In this document: in pieces, positions 1 to 13,800 of the stretch | How the letters are laid out: each line of letters begins with the position of its first letter | Numbering within the stretch: the first letter of the stretch is position 1 | From: Ypsolopha sequella | Lineage: Eukaryota; Arthropoda; Insecta; Lepidoptera; Ypsolophidae | Direction: 5' to 3' | Assembly (NCBI GenBank): GCA_934047225.1 | Contig: OW203992.1 | Location: forward strand, 11,831,501-11,895,500 | DNA: 64,000 bases | Position numbers and translations under genes: made by a program | The notes under the pieces: model-generated | The model's input: the letters and a program-made list of their open reading frames with translations, nothing else | What the model was told of the DNA's origin: nothing | Databases searched by the model: none

Positions 1-294
1 TCGTGTTCAACAGCAGCCTATCAGTGGTCAACCACTGGGATGTGCAGCGCTGTAGACAGTGTTGTGGACGCCACTCTTCCAATTCGAACACTACAAGTCG
101 CAAGCTTTGCAAACGTGCTTTCATGTTGTATTTTCATTTAACACATTTTTACGGTACACGGAGAGGTTAGCTGTGCTCATAGACAATACAGCCCAGAAAG
201 ACGTCTATTGTTCAACATCTTGCGTACAAATAATTCTGTCAACAATCGAAACGGGATACTGCAATCCTATTGGCTCTTCCAATCTTACGTATAG

Positions 295-375
295 CGCCAC
301 AAACTTATCTTTCCCGAAGACGAAGACTCTAACGTAATGAATATAGAAGCCATTTTGGTTTGGCTACTAAAACAT
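295..375. repeat. Dispersed repeat also at 31.0 and 46.7 kb
   Basis: Shares ATGAATATAGAAGCCATTTT, GGTTTGGC and CGAAGACT blocks with 31,035-31,100 and 46,640-46,745. Confidence 0.6.
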
Positions 376-549
376 AATTTTGGAGTAGCGAATTGAATCT
401 GCTGGTTCAGTCAGATGTGTTGACAGAAATCAGTCGCCTGTTATGAGGAGTCTGTAGGCTGTATTCGTCTATGGCTGTGCTGCAATACGGCGCCATTCCG
501 TTTCAGCCGAAAAAATTTTGGCAACCCTATCTGTGTTACAATACTGTAT

Positions 550-588
550 CATGGACGAACAATACGAGTTTGTATTTGTTCGTCCATG
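550..588. other. Short near-perfect hairpin
   Basis: CATGGACGAACAAT and ATTTGTTCGTCCATG are inverted around a loop of about 10 bases. It could be a MITE tip or a fragment of a larger element; no function is apparent. Confidence 0.6.
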
Positions 589-659
589 AATGTATGCAAC
601 AGCCTAAAGATATAATTTAGAATCCCTTATATAGTGTGTTAAATTGCTTTAATTAATTA

Positions 660-752
660 TATAACATATCTTAAATCTTAATAACAATAATAATAATAAT
701 ATTGTAATTAAATAATAATAATAATATTGTAAATTAAATAATAATAATAATT
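660..752. repeat. AAT/ATA simple repeat
   Basis: Three runs of (AAT)n are separated by short ATTGTAA(A)TTAA spacers that are themselves repeated. Confidence 0.8.
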
Positions 753-929
753 TTAATTGTTACTTTACTTTAGCTGTTCTGTACTAGGAATTTATTAATT
801 GTATAACTGGTGGACAACTATTATTTTCTTTATTCAATGTATTTCTTATTTATTCTTATTATGTAAACTTAATCATAAGCTGTTGTGGTCCCAAAATAAA
901 AATTTGAATTTGAATTTGAAAATGACGTT

Positions 930-1160
930 GCGGATGCCGAAAATTGGCAATAGTACTCGCCCATACAAACAACTTTCCGTGAATATAAATTGAGAAATTT
1001 TTAAAAATCTGTTGTTTCATACATTTTGATCGGGTAGCTTTTTAACTTTTCTATAGAACAGCTTGATTTTTTTTGCGTCGAGGATTGACTCCATTGTAAA
1101 AGATGTTCGTATGAACAAGTACCAGTTTCCGGCTTCCGCAACTTCATCTTAAGGCGCTAC
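930..1160. repeat. Dispersed repeat with inverted partner at 12.47-12.76 kb
   Basis: Blocks ACAAACAACTTTCCGTGAA, TCTATAGAACAGCT and CTTCCGCAACTTCATCTTAA recur at 12,470-12,760, partly in reverse complement, consistent with a palindromic DNA element. No coding capacity. Confidence 0.6.
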
Positions 1161-1249
1161 GGAAAAATATCGACACTTTTAGAACTTCTATATCTACTTC
1201 GGTAAATAATTTATAATTTTGATAAAATAGTATATTATTTTTGGGATCT

Positions 1250-1600
1250 TTTTCTAGGGATCTGTTAAAACAGAAACGCGATTGGAGAATTTCGGCTCGA
1301 TAGAAATATTTATTGAAATGAGGTCTTTATCAACACCAATTCTCCTGGTTTGACAATTTAGAATGACATATGGACTGCAATTATATTTTATTAGATGGGT
1401 TTTAACAGTATCTAGGACCTGGTAAAACGAAATTTTGATAGCGTTTTTAGTACATTTTATATTAATAAAAAACCGACTTTTTGCTACTTTTCCACGAATC
1501 CGTCCCTCTTGCACTGAGGGTTTTTTCGCATATGGAGTAATAGAGACGCTAAAACTTTTACATATCGCCTTAACACCCAGTATAAAGTTACTCATATCGG
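1250..1600. repeat. Dispersed repeat, copy 1 ('CTTTTTCTAG ... CAGAAACGCGATTGGAG')
   Basis: Shares CAGAAACGCGATTGGAG, CTCGATAGAAAT and GTCCCTCTTGCACTG with 34,555-35,260 in the same orientation. No intact gene; the open frames here are chance frames. Confidence 0.7.
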
Positions 1601-1790
1601 ATTACCTAGCGATTTTTTGGGTGGTCAACCTTTTACTGAAACCTCAAGTTTCCATTTTTTCTTTAAGTGCTGCCTCTGCCGGAGTTTGGAGAAGTAAAAC
1701 ACGTCTGTTGGGTAACCGACAGAATTTCCCTTTTTACCGATACATTAATTAAGAAAGAAAGCGGAATTTATATTTATTTAAATGACATAC

Positions 1791-1886
1791 CTTATCTTTT
1801 AATATTAGTTCAGGATCTGACTCAGTACTCTTTGTATCGCTGGTATCTGCTCTCTGCTTCGGAGGCCTTCCCCGTTTGCGACGACT
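1791..1886 (-). CDS. Exon 14 of the large gene: second AT-hook
   Basis: A 32-codon phase 0-0 exon starting SRRKRGRPPKQR, with AT-hook core RGRP and basic flanks. The acceptor is TTTTATAG and the donor is AAG|GTATGTC. It is the most downstream exon I can support. A possible short terminal exon at 1704-1663 was considered but has a poor acceptor. Confidence 0.7.
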
Positions 1887-4800
1887 CTATAAAATCAGTA
1901 TTTATTTTTAATATCTTTACCATTTGCTGTACAAAAATACTAGCGATTGTCGACACCTTGTGAAACTGGAAACAAATCATGAATTAGAACTAGTCTCAGT
2001 GTTTATTTTCACATATTTCTTTCCCGACCGGTTTCGGATATTACAATATTTTCAAGCGATATTAGAAGTTACATAATAAATAAATACATCAAAATTTTAG
2101 GAACAGGCCATTAATGATTGTTTACATCCGAAACCGGTTGGGAAAGAAATATGTAAAAATAAAATAAACTAATACAAGTGCATACATTTCAAGATTTACT
2201 GTAAAAAATTTGAAATGCCTGATGTGAATTGTGGCAAGTCTATTTTTGTCATTTGGACTAGCAAGTTTCTTTGGGAATTTATTAATGGATCATGTATTAT
2301 TTATAAATTAAATAAATAAAATATATTTATTTCAAGTAACTGTGACTCGTACTGCAGAAAACATCAGACATAAAAAAAAACATAAAAATATAGATTTAAT
2401 ACAACAATTAATTTTTTATTCAACATCAATTCAATGTTATCAATTCATATATCAATAATAAATAATATTATCAATTCAATAATATTATCATATCATTTAA
2501 TAATCGGGTTCGAATCCCGGTTCAGAGCTCCTCACATCCAGATTTACTTTTCTTTCTGCGTTTCTATACTACAATGATATAATGTTAATTTAATCAATAA
2601 TGTTATCAATTCAAAGGTATCAATTAATTGTTACCTGTCTGATAAAACATTGTATACTTTTATTTTGCTTACCCCTTCATTTGCTCCAGTTTTAGGTTGT
2701 GATTCAGGCTCTATTTCCATGTTCTTTGGAGATTTTTCTACATTTTGAATCTGCTCCGAAGATACTTTGGATTTTCTAAGTTCCTGTAAAACAATATAGA
2801 AATTAATATGGGAATTTATTAATGGATCATGTATTATAAATAACACATATTTATTTCAAGTAACTGTGACTCATACTGTAGAAAACATCAGACAAAAAAA
2901 AGACAGATAAAATAAAACATTACACCATAACTATCCACCTCAGCTAACAACATGCCTATCGCAGCAGTGACGGGTATATAGACAGTCGAGCCTGCCCTGT
3001 CCGCGATCATTGCCATGTGAGGACAGTGTTGGCGCTGGCCCGCACCCTTTGTTTTTCGTGTCATGCGAATTTCCTCACGCACGCGGGATTGGCCAGCATA
3101 CATACTCACTATACCGCAAAACATATGAAAAGGTGCATTGCGAGTGTCACGCACGGGGGCTAATCCCGCTTGCGTGAGCATATCCGCATGCTAAAAGGGC
3201 CCTTAGACACAAAATAGATACTACCAGAAGGCCGACTCCATAACGGAGCGAAAACAGACGCACACATGCATAAACGCGTACGTATGATGATCTCGGCAGA
3301 ATTTCGTATTGGCATTCACCCGAATATCTCCGAGATCGTCGTACGTACGCGTCTATGTGTGCGTGCGCCTATTTTCGCTAGTTATGCGGAGTAAACATTC
3401 TGTAAGTGGTTATTTTGTGCCTTAGAGACGCGCTGTATTGCGCATGGTATCAATTCTTCGTTGCCTGTTTTTTATTACACTGTATTTTGCTTACCCCTTC
3501 ATTTACTCCAGTTTTAGATTGTGAATTAGACTCTATTTCCATGTTCTTTGGAGATTCTTCTACATTTTGCATCTGCTCCGAAGATACTTTGAATTTTCGA
3601 AGTTCCTGGAAAACAATATAGAAATTAATATTGTTTTTTGCTAAACTGTTACATAAGTCCCCATAGTATTAAATAAATATAGTGATTCCCCGGTGAGTAA
3701 ATACAGTCATTGCATTGTGTGGGGGTTGTCTTGTGACCCGTGTGTCAATCTATCGGCTAAGCAATCGTACACCCAATTTTTACGTTTCAACATGATAGGG
3801 TTAAGCTTATTGCCATGTTTCACACAAATACAACCTTTATAGGAAATGCAGTAGTGATCGTAAGGTTGTTAATTTAAAATGCAAACGTACATAATAGAAA
3901 AAACATGAAAAATATTTATTGAGCAAAAATAATATTTCGTTACCTACATGAAGTTTGAGCGACTGGCTCATTTCCCTCGCGTTTTCAGAACGCACGATAA
4001 AATAAAAAATACGCTTTCCGCGCGTTATAATATTCTTGTTTCAGCAATTTTTTCTAATAAAGATTTTAATCTTTATCTTGATTTAAAATTATTTTAATTT
4101 ACCTTGGCCTTGATTCCAGATTCAGATTTCCGTTTAGATTTTGTGTCGTTTTCTTGTGGGGTCACATCCGGCGAAGGATCTCGGGATTCGGTGCTCTGTA
4201 ATTTAAATTTATATTATGCGGTGTGTTATAGGACTTATTTTTAAATTCACAATGCGCTTGCGCCTGGCACCTGATGACAAGCGTCCATGAGACTAGGATG
4301 AAAGCCGTTTCCTTACCCAGAAAGTACTCATTTATACTGCTTTTAAAGGAATCAGGGTTATAATATAAATATAGGGATAAACGGACGCCAGCGGATGAAA
4401 GCGGCGGGAGTTCAGGGGTAGAACACTGGTCTCTCAACCTTGAGATCCAGGTTCGACCCCAGATCGGGCATGCACCAATGAGTTTTTCGGAATTTATGTG
4501 CATAGTATTTGTTCTTACTTACCACTTGCTGAACGGTGGAGGAAAATATCGTAATGAAACCTACATGCCCTAGAAAGCGTGTACTGATGCCCGAAGTACG
4601 GCGATAGGGCTCACCACACATCACGTTGGGACGTAATAATCGTCGGTAAAACGCGGGTGTACCGAGTATGGACTGTGACCTGCATTTCACAGCTCACACT
4701 CAAAACACCTCTGACACCCCTTCGGAGATTCATGTCGTGACAATATCCGTATTATAAATGCGAAAGTGTGTTTGTTGGTTTGTCCTTCTTTCACGCTGCA

Positions 4801-7800
4801 ACGGAGCAACGGATCGGCGTTTTTTTTTTTTTTGCTTAGAGACAGTTCATGGGCCGGAGAGTGACATAGGCTACTTTTTATTTCGGGAAAAAGCTAAAGC
4901 TAGTATTATTATAACCGGACACCGTCAGGAAGTTTCACATCTTAACAATACGGATGGTAAACGAAGGTTTGAAACGGAATATTCATAACTTAAGGGTGAA
5001 ACTGCTGCGCGTAGACTATTCCGGTGGTGGTTAGATCGTGTAATTCCATGTGATCTCGTGTAACATTGTGTAATCTCTAAAATATATCCGGTAAAAAAAC
5101 CGAGAATCAAGCAATTTTTCTACAATGTTCAAGACTTTGATATGCAGCAGTCATTACCGATTCATCGCCAACGAGTCTAACTGCGTGGCGCTTAATCGAA
5201 TCCAGGGCAGCCAGTGAATAATTGGCAGAGCAGGCCGAAATGGTAATCCTATAACGGGTCAAAATTGTAGTACAGAAAGAAGTCAAGTCCAAAATATTTG
5301 ACGAGGGTAAATGCGCTGCTATTTTTTTTATGAAGCCACATAGTGACTATACCGAACAAAGAAAATGGTAACAAAATTGGACTTGTCCATACAAAATTTA
5401 CTTTTTTGGATATTACTTTGGGAAAGCTGTTCAGTAGAGAATGTTGTTTCATTTCAACATACCAGTCCACTTGCAATTTTAAACAAAAATTTTTGGTACG
5501 TACACATATCTTAACATGTTTTCTGAAAGCCCTCAATTCCGTCCAGCTGCCCTCACATTTAGGGCAGTTCAGGTATCCATACCGATCCAGTAGACTTCCC
5601 AGGTGCCGCCTTACGTCATCCCTTTGGTTAAGGTCCTAAGAAAATATATAATACAGATATAGCAACGCAATATTTTTGGAAATTAAACTTTATATTAAAC
5701 TAGAATTTTAATCATGCGCAACAAAGGCGCAATTTGCCCTTGAAGTCATTTCTTTAACCCGCCGGTGATTCGGAGGCGACTACGATAAGCACACTCTGTT
5801 CGATAGGTGTGGTGTGATCCTCTAATAACACGGAGTCTGAACGAGACAAGATAATACAGTCGACCAGTCATCTCTTTCCGACCACGCAGGAATGACCCCG
5901 CTGTGTCACAGCGCTTTCCAAATTACGACATAATCGATTATATCGTGTCTATCGACATTCCGAGTTACTGTGAGCCCGATAACGATAGCCCTGCAATGGT
6001 CGCTATGACGTCATAGATGACATCATTAACGACGCCGTGTTATGCTATCAAATCCCATGCTTTAGTTAGAGCGTTTGCACAGTCAGCGATCTATGAAAAG
6101 TGACAGCCGGCCGGTGGCAATTTCAAAAATAGGTTATTCGGAGCATAATAGTTTATTACTAAACTACGATTCAAAGATTGTAGTTAGAAGAAATCACTTC
6201 TTGGACCTAGTAAAGTATTCACGTAGTACAGTGGAGACCACATCAAGCTATACACTTGCAGTACGATATTAGCCCCTACCGAGAAGAATATAAGATAGGT
6301 ACAAAGTCCAATGTGTCTTACTTGATGCGGTCTCCACTGTACAAATTCTGTCACTTTCAAGTCTCAAAAGAGTTCCGAATGGATCATAAGTTTAAGCAGT
6401 GATGGACGCCATTTTTCATTCGGAACGACTTGATGGGCGTGGGCAGTTTGATGGTAGTTTTAGCACTATTGGCGCCATGCGGGACGCGCCGTAAGTTTCA
6501 GCTCCCAAAAGTCATAACAAAACTCAATAATTCGTACACGTTTCTAAATTTGTGATACCTACAACTAGACCGGTTCTGATGCTTTAAAATATACAGTACT
6601 CTCAAAGTAATAATGCACATACAAATCTATAACCGAGCGACCGGACCATGTGACACCACGTGACCTAATTGATTGTATAGAAAGTGTGAGAGTACTGTAC
6701 GTACTCGTTTTCGAACACATCGTTTGATGTGTAATACTCACAACAGGCGTTTCTCCATCTTTCCAAGCTAGATAGTTATGTTTCTCCTCAATATGTTGGA
6801 ACCATGACGTATCGTCCACAACTTCATGACAGACTGCACACAAGCTAGATATAGCTGGCCTGGAAGGTTGATTAGGAATAGCGACAGCCTCGCCATTTAT
6901 TTCTATATTTTTATTCAAGGAACTCTGGAAATAAATAAAAGATTATTGAAATAACTGCGTCAGAAAATGGAGCGAATACTCACACAGAAAATATACGTAC
7001 TTTATATTTCTTCAAACATTTTCGGACATGAGTCAAAAACTTCTTGCTAGTTTTCATGTCTGATTTGCAAAAAGTGCATATTAATTTTTCCCCGCTTTTA
7101 ACTTTGGCGTTCAAACTGCAAAGCAGTTCTTCATTTTCAAGATCCTGCGAAAGATACGATTAAAATAATAAAATAAATACCGAGTGTATAATCACGAAAT
7201 GGTTTAATTTTCTGATAAATATATATAGTATGCCATAATTAGCTTTTTATTTATAATTACACAATATAACTTGAAATATATACAATAAATAACAGAAAAT
7301 TGAAAACTTGAAATATATTTCGGCCCTTAGTGGGCCGTCATCAGTCAAGTATTTTCTGAGCACGACATTAGTCTATTTTTATTATAATATATTAAAAACT
7401 TAAATAACAAAAAAGTAACTTAATTAAAGTAACTAAATAATCCTAAAATAAAAGAAAAAGCCCTAAAACCGTATACTAAATAAAAAATATTATCTACACC
7501 CCAGCCCTTGGGTCACCAGAGGCGTCAATCAAACGTGTCAAAAGTTCTTTGAAAAGACGACGTGCGCTCAGACCCCACGGCCCTAGGGTTTCAACACCAA
7601 ACGGCGCAAATATGTAGCCCTCTCCGAGGAAAGCATATTTGCGCCGCTTTATGTTTTCTGCTGACTCCGCAGCCGCACCAGCCCTGGCTGAGGTCGCCTC
7701 TAGGTGGGAAGGGGCGAGTGTATCAACACACGTCACGTCCCAAACAAGCGGCCTGCCATTTTTCCAAGCTAACAAAGTCATTCCGTTGGGCCGCCGGAAA

Positions 7801-10800
7801 ATGCCTAGAGGCTCCGAGGAAGCAGGTACATTGGCGCTGGCAAGGGCCCGACGAATGACGCCGTTAAAGATGCCATTCAGAACACGGCTGTAGACTGCAG
7901 ACCGCAGACTGCAGACTGCAAACTGCGACAGCACACCGCAGGCGACACTACCGGTTTATAGGACTTTAGTAGAAATGAATTCGGAACACGGCGTCACTGT
8001 CGCCTGCCGTCGCAGCGTGGCGCGACTGCAGACCGCACTACCGCTCGGAACCAGTTTTGACGCCGGTAGCAGTGCAGCGGCACGTGTTTTTCACCAAAAT
8101 GAGTTTTTCGGAAGCAGACGAAGATAATTTGATTAACTTAGTAGCTAAATATTCAGTTATTCATAATGGAGAACATTCGGATTATCGCAATAATCTTCTT
8201 AAAGATCATCAATAATCTCGTTAAAGTTAATCGCAACAATCTGGTATATAATAACAAAAAGTCATCATTGTCTTCTTCCTCTTCCAAAAGATGACTCAAA
8301 ATTGTATAAGTAAACACGTCTGACATCTTGTACGCTTACCCGCGACTGCAAGTAAGCTCAACCTGTGTAGTCACACTCGGCATTGATCCGACTGCAGACT
8401 ACAGCAGCAGTGTCGTCTGCGTTTGAAGTCTGCAGCTGCAGTCGATTACTGCTGCCGTGTTCGGAATGGTACCTTAAGGCTGGCGTGGCGCGATAGTCAA
8501 AAGTGTATATCGTGACGACTCGCGACATGTATCCCGGAGGTTTCAGAGATATTCAGTCACAAACTTGTGCGGCCAACATTTGAACAATGGTTATTTCGTA
8601 CCAACGTGGTAGCGTGCCACAGTGCGTCGCCTACCGCCAGAGGTGCTTCATGCTATTTATTCTATGCAGGTTGACATTTATATTTTCTGTCATAGTCATC
8701 GCACAGCAAGTGGAAAGAATTTAACAAAAAAAACCGGCCAAGTGCGAGTCGGACTCGCGCACGAAGGGTTCCGTACCATTATATATAATAATACAGATCG
8801 CGCCAAACTTCTAGTACGCTCGGAAGTTGCTCTTCCCAAGAACGGCCCATACATTTTGTTCCTGCTGATGCGAGTCACCCCGTGTTTAGAGGGGACTAAA
8901 AGTTTGGCGCGATCTGTACTCGTTAACTTGTAAAGCCTACTTAGCTTTGATAGCTTTCCTTTTAATTTCGTTATGTATAAAATACAACCGTTTCGCTGGC
9001 AGGGGGGGACACTTGACTCTAACAAAAATTAACTCTTTTAAGCTTAATATTTCGCAAACGGAACCCTGGATCAAAAAATGGTCTTCTCACACCCCCAATA
9101 TTTTTAAATTAACTATCCAAGGACACCCCACACTAGGGGATAGACGAGAAAAAAAATCATCCCCACTTTACGTGTAGGAGAGGTACCCTAAAAAAATATT
9201 TTTAAAAATTTTACTGTACCGCTTTATCGGCGTGATAAATATGTAAGTCCATGCCAAATTACAGCTTTCTAGTACTAATAGTCTCTAACTAAGCTAAGCC
9301 GCGGACAGACAGACAGACGGACATGGCGAAACTATAAGGGTTCCTTGTTGTTGACTACGGAACCCTAACAAAAAAGAATGAACAAAAAATAAATTTGCGG
9401 CGACCCGACAAATAACTATTGTAAAACTATAAAAGTACAAAAATGTAAAATTATTAATGTAAATTATTACTTACAATGCTTTCATTATCCTTCCAGGCAA
9501 TAAAACAATGCTCTTTAGAAATGTGTTTAGCCCATTTCTTGACACCAATCCCTTTCTGGCAAACACCGCATTTTATCTTCTTGGAATCGGTACTGCTCTC
9601 GACAACTTGAGATTTCTCTACTACATCTACTGCAGCGACATTATTTTGAGAAGTGTTCGCATCAGACGATCTCCTGCGTTTCTACAAAATAAATTTAAAA
9701 CTTACAGATCAGACCCAAAGGTAATTTATAATATTAAATAAAATAAAAATTATAATTAAAAAAATTAAAGCTAAAATTTAATTTTATTGTATTATTTGTT
9801 ATTTTATTTTAATATAAATTTTTATAAAACTCTATAGGGTCGTCTCGTCTTTTAAATAAATTTTAACATTTAAAATACAAATTAACTAATAATTTCCCAT
9901 CCTAAAAATATTACATAATTATTTATAATAATTAAAAAATAGATTAATGAATGAACGTGAATGTTATTCACAGGCGTAGCTTTATTATAACAAAAATTAA
10001 GGAAAGAAAACGATTTATTAATTAGGAACCACTAGACCGCCTCTTTGTACTCGACCGAACCAATCCAGAGGTCGCGGGTTCAAATCCCGTAGGGGCACAT
10101 TTAAGGAAGGGACCCTTACATATGAAAATGGCGCTTTGTATGGAGAATTTGAAGGAAACTCAATTTTCAGTTCTAATATTTTTGCATTTTTTTAGGAGTG
10201 ATAAATAATCCAAATTTTATAATTTCTTTTGTGTATGTATAGACAACATTAAGCAGCAAGCAACATTAATTTAATTTTTGAAAAGTGTCTTATTGGCCGG
10301 AGACATAGGCTAATTTTATCCCGGCAAAATGCAAACTAAATTAGCGCAGGCGAATCCGCGGGCAAAAGCTATTCTGTTTAAAATATAACATACCATTCCG
10401 CGTTTTGACGTATAACATTTGACTTCTGTGTCCGAGTTTTTGCTCATGATGACTTTCGTACTCTCTATCTGCGTAGACTCTTTTTGTGAGCTGTTTGCAA
10501 CTGAATCCTTTTTGCGCTTCTGCAAAGAAAATTATTTTTAGTACTCTATTTTATAAATCAGCTAAATTCAAGATATTCTCGTCACATGAAAAAGTAATAG
10601 TACAAAGCAGGGATCGCAAAATAATCCATATCAAAAAGAATGTTAATAAAAAGGGGCCGATATTGCAGGATGTTTGTCGGCTTCGCTGAAAAATTGGGTG
10701 CTGAGTTCAACGAAGGTTCAACCGCAATAATGCACAAGTTTGTTAGCCGAACGAAGCGAGTCGATCCCCCTAGTTTTAACAGAATTCATGATATACGCAA

Positions 10801-13800
10801 AAATCCTTCTTGTTTTTAATATTTTGCCTGCAAACTCCACTACAGTACTCCCAAAGTAATAATGCGGACCGGACGTACCACGTGACTGTGTTGATTGTAT
10901 ACAAAGTGTAAGGAAATACGAACTTTGCGAACAGTGGCGAAGATTTGAATGCGCATTATCACTTTCGGAGCACTGTACGTGGATATTTCCTCCATCTCAA
11001 AAGCTACATTCAAATCTAAAAATTCTCGACAAACATTGTAGATGCTAAAACTAATTAAAAATATATTTGCATTAATATTGTTCTATCTTATATGGTTATT
11101 TCTTTTACTACTACACGTTTATACGTTTATATATGTTTATATATAATAAAACTATTAAATATATTATAATTATTAATTTTAATGTATTACATGAATTATC
11201 CATACAATAAATTGCACACCTGTTGGATACTTTATGACCCTTACAAAATAATATATTACTTAGACTTTATTTATTTAGACTTAGTATTGAATCTTTAAGT
11301 GAAAACCTGTTATTGGCCTTGCTTATGTATCAAACTATTGTGATCTCATTCGTGTAATCGCTGTTGATTTTCCAAATAAACGATAAAATTAAATTTTCAA
11401 GCAATAAGTAGCCTAAGCATAAAAACATCTCATTATAGTTGCGTTTGAAACTAAACTTAGGTTGTCATAAGTAACTGTTAGTTCTGCAACTGTCCGCTTA
11501 GAGCGGTTTCCCAGATTCCATACGATTTTGATGTAGTTTGAAACGCAACTATACGGAGATGTTTTCATGCTTAGGCTATAGAAACCGCATTCAGAACTCA
11601 GTTGGTAGATTTTGCTTAACGTGAAATTTATTCCACCGCCCGAATTTCTTTGGGAGGTTAAGTAGGTGATATACTACACATGTGGAGATTCAGGTGGATC
11701 AAATAAGGTAATGGCAGGTCACGTGACATTGAGGAACGTATGTAAAATTTCGATTCAGTTGTGTGGGTGGACACTGTGTGGGTGGGCACCGTGTGTGTAT
11801 AGCTTTGGATTAATCGTGTAAAGTCCACCCTCACAACAGAATCAAAATTTTACTCGCATATTAAGTGGACACCTGGCGCTAGAACATCAACAACACCAGG
11901 TTTTCAAGGGTTCATTGGAAGAAACTAGGTCTCTCCTCATATTGAAGAAAATATATTTGATTTATCGATCTTTTATCTAGGGATTCCACCTATAAACAAT
12001 GTATTAAGATTTATACTTTTGTCAAAAAAAAAAATGTTTTCCACCCTCTTTTTTTTGGTTTTCAAACGTTCGTTTCAAAAATGCGGTTAAGAGATCAACA
12101 TGATTTTTTTTTTATAAAATAGGCAATAAAAATATGAAGGGATTTTACCTAAATCCAATATTTTTTTCCCTACAAAATATTTCAGTATTAGCCAAAAACA
12201 CACCAATTCGTTGTTTCGCTGCGTGTTCACTAGTATTACGCGTCCAAGAAAAAGCGACCAAAGAGCCAACATATAATCGCCTCTATGAAAAGCAAATAAG
12301 GTATTTGCCATTAGACTTATTGTGCTAGACGGGTAATGAAAAAAGTTGCTAGGATATGCCATCCTCTTAATACGATTCTCGATGTCACGTCACCTGCCAT
12401 TACCTTGTCTGATTCACCCGAAACTTCAGATGTGTAGTCTCTATCAACTACTGAACCTCCCATAGAAATTGAATAAATTTCGGCGGTTGAATAAATTTCA
12501 CCTTATACAGGCTGTTAAGATGAACAACTATAACTATATTCGTTTATACGAACAACTTTTACTTTGGAATCAACCCTCGAATCGCGAAGAAAAAATCAGC
12601 TGTTCCATAGAAAAGTTACATAGCTACCAGACCAAAATGTATGAAGCAACAGATCTCTTTTTACCGATTTCTCAATTCATTTTTTACGGAAAGTTGTTCA
12701 TATGGACTAGTAATATCACCAGTTTTCGGCTTCCGCAACTTCATCTTAACACTCTGTATACGCTTCTTATTTAAGTTTTTTACGCTACTACTTAAGTACG
12801 CTATTATTTAAGTTTCTTGTACATAAAATATATAGGTATATTACCTCATTTAAATATAATTTTCTATTATCTTGTATAATACATGACCTGAGTTATGCCG
12901 AGTATCAGAGAGATCGCTTCAAGCGATGAGGCCGCCTGTTTGTGCTTACATAATAAATAAATTGGTAAAAGGATGGTGGGCAAAAATGTATCGACGACAC
13001 ACCCACGGCCAACACAGCTTAGACTACTTTTGTTCGGTAGGTATGCCAATGCACATCAAATTCTGTCCCGGGACTCTCTATTTATTTTGAAGTCGAATAC
13101 TTTACTGGGCAGTAATAAAACAAATCATTGATTGACATTGTTGTTTAGTTGGAAGGAGTGGTATGACGTTAAAATGATGTATGGATGAAATATCGAGCAA
13201 CTCTTTCGGAAAACATTTGACTTTTTTTTTCCTGAACCCTGTTTTGTATAGGATTGAATTATCAGTAGGTGGCTATCGACATATACAAGGGAGGTTTCAG
13301 ATGACCTTTTCTTTTGTTTCTTGTTTTCTCTCGAATACGAAGGACTTATGAATTTTTTTTTTTGTTTTATTCGCGTTTTCAGATTATTGCTAATGTACAT
13401 TTTCTATTGGGAAAAATATTTCACAAAAAACCAATTCACAAAGCAGATACTCGTAATCCAAAGTCCGAAGCGTATAGTCAGTCATTTAAGTATCGTAACA
13501 AGAGAACGTACAATCATAACGAAGTAACACGAAAGACTGCATCGATTACGAATAAATAAACTACCTGTACAACGCGCGCGCGGCCCGCCCCGCAAACGGG
13601 TTTTTAAGGCGTCAGCGGGGGTAAGTGCAAGTGCAGGGGATTTTATGGCCAGCCAGCCTTTATCGTGTTCGACTGTGGCTCATTGAGTGAAATCATTCGT
13701 CAAAATAATAAATGTTTTTATTGTTTTTCTCATGACCTCTGTGATATCCTTTAAAGACGTCATAATGAAAAATGCTCAGTTTTGTTAGGTGTTTAGTCAC

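Noticed and set aside
1663..1704. Possible terminal exon of the large gene (TCFTSPNSGRGST, stop)
   Set aside because: Phase fits and AG is present, but the pyrimidine tract is poor and the peptide is too short to test. I left the 3' end open.
2505..2525. B-box-like CGGGTTCGAATCCCGG
   Set aside because: No A box or cloverleaf upstream; an isolated repeat fragment.
4162..4690. Overlapping minus-strand open frames
   Set aside because: They cross a real exon in another frame, a SINE head and a dispersed repeat. Chance frames.
10030..10102. tRNA-like sequence with GGGTTCAAATCCC
   Set aside because: The B-box-like arm is good, but the presumed A-box part is in the opposite orientation and no acceptor stem forms. 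Probably a SINE or tRNA fragment.
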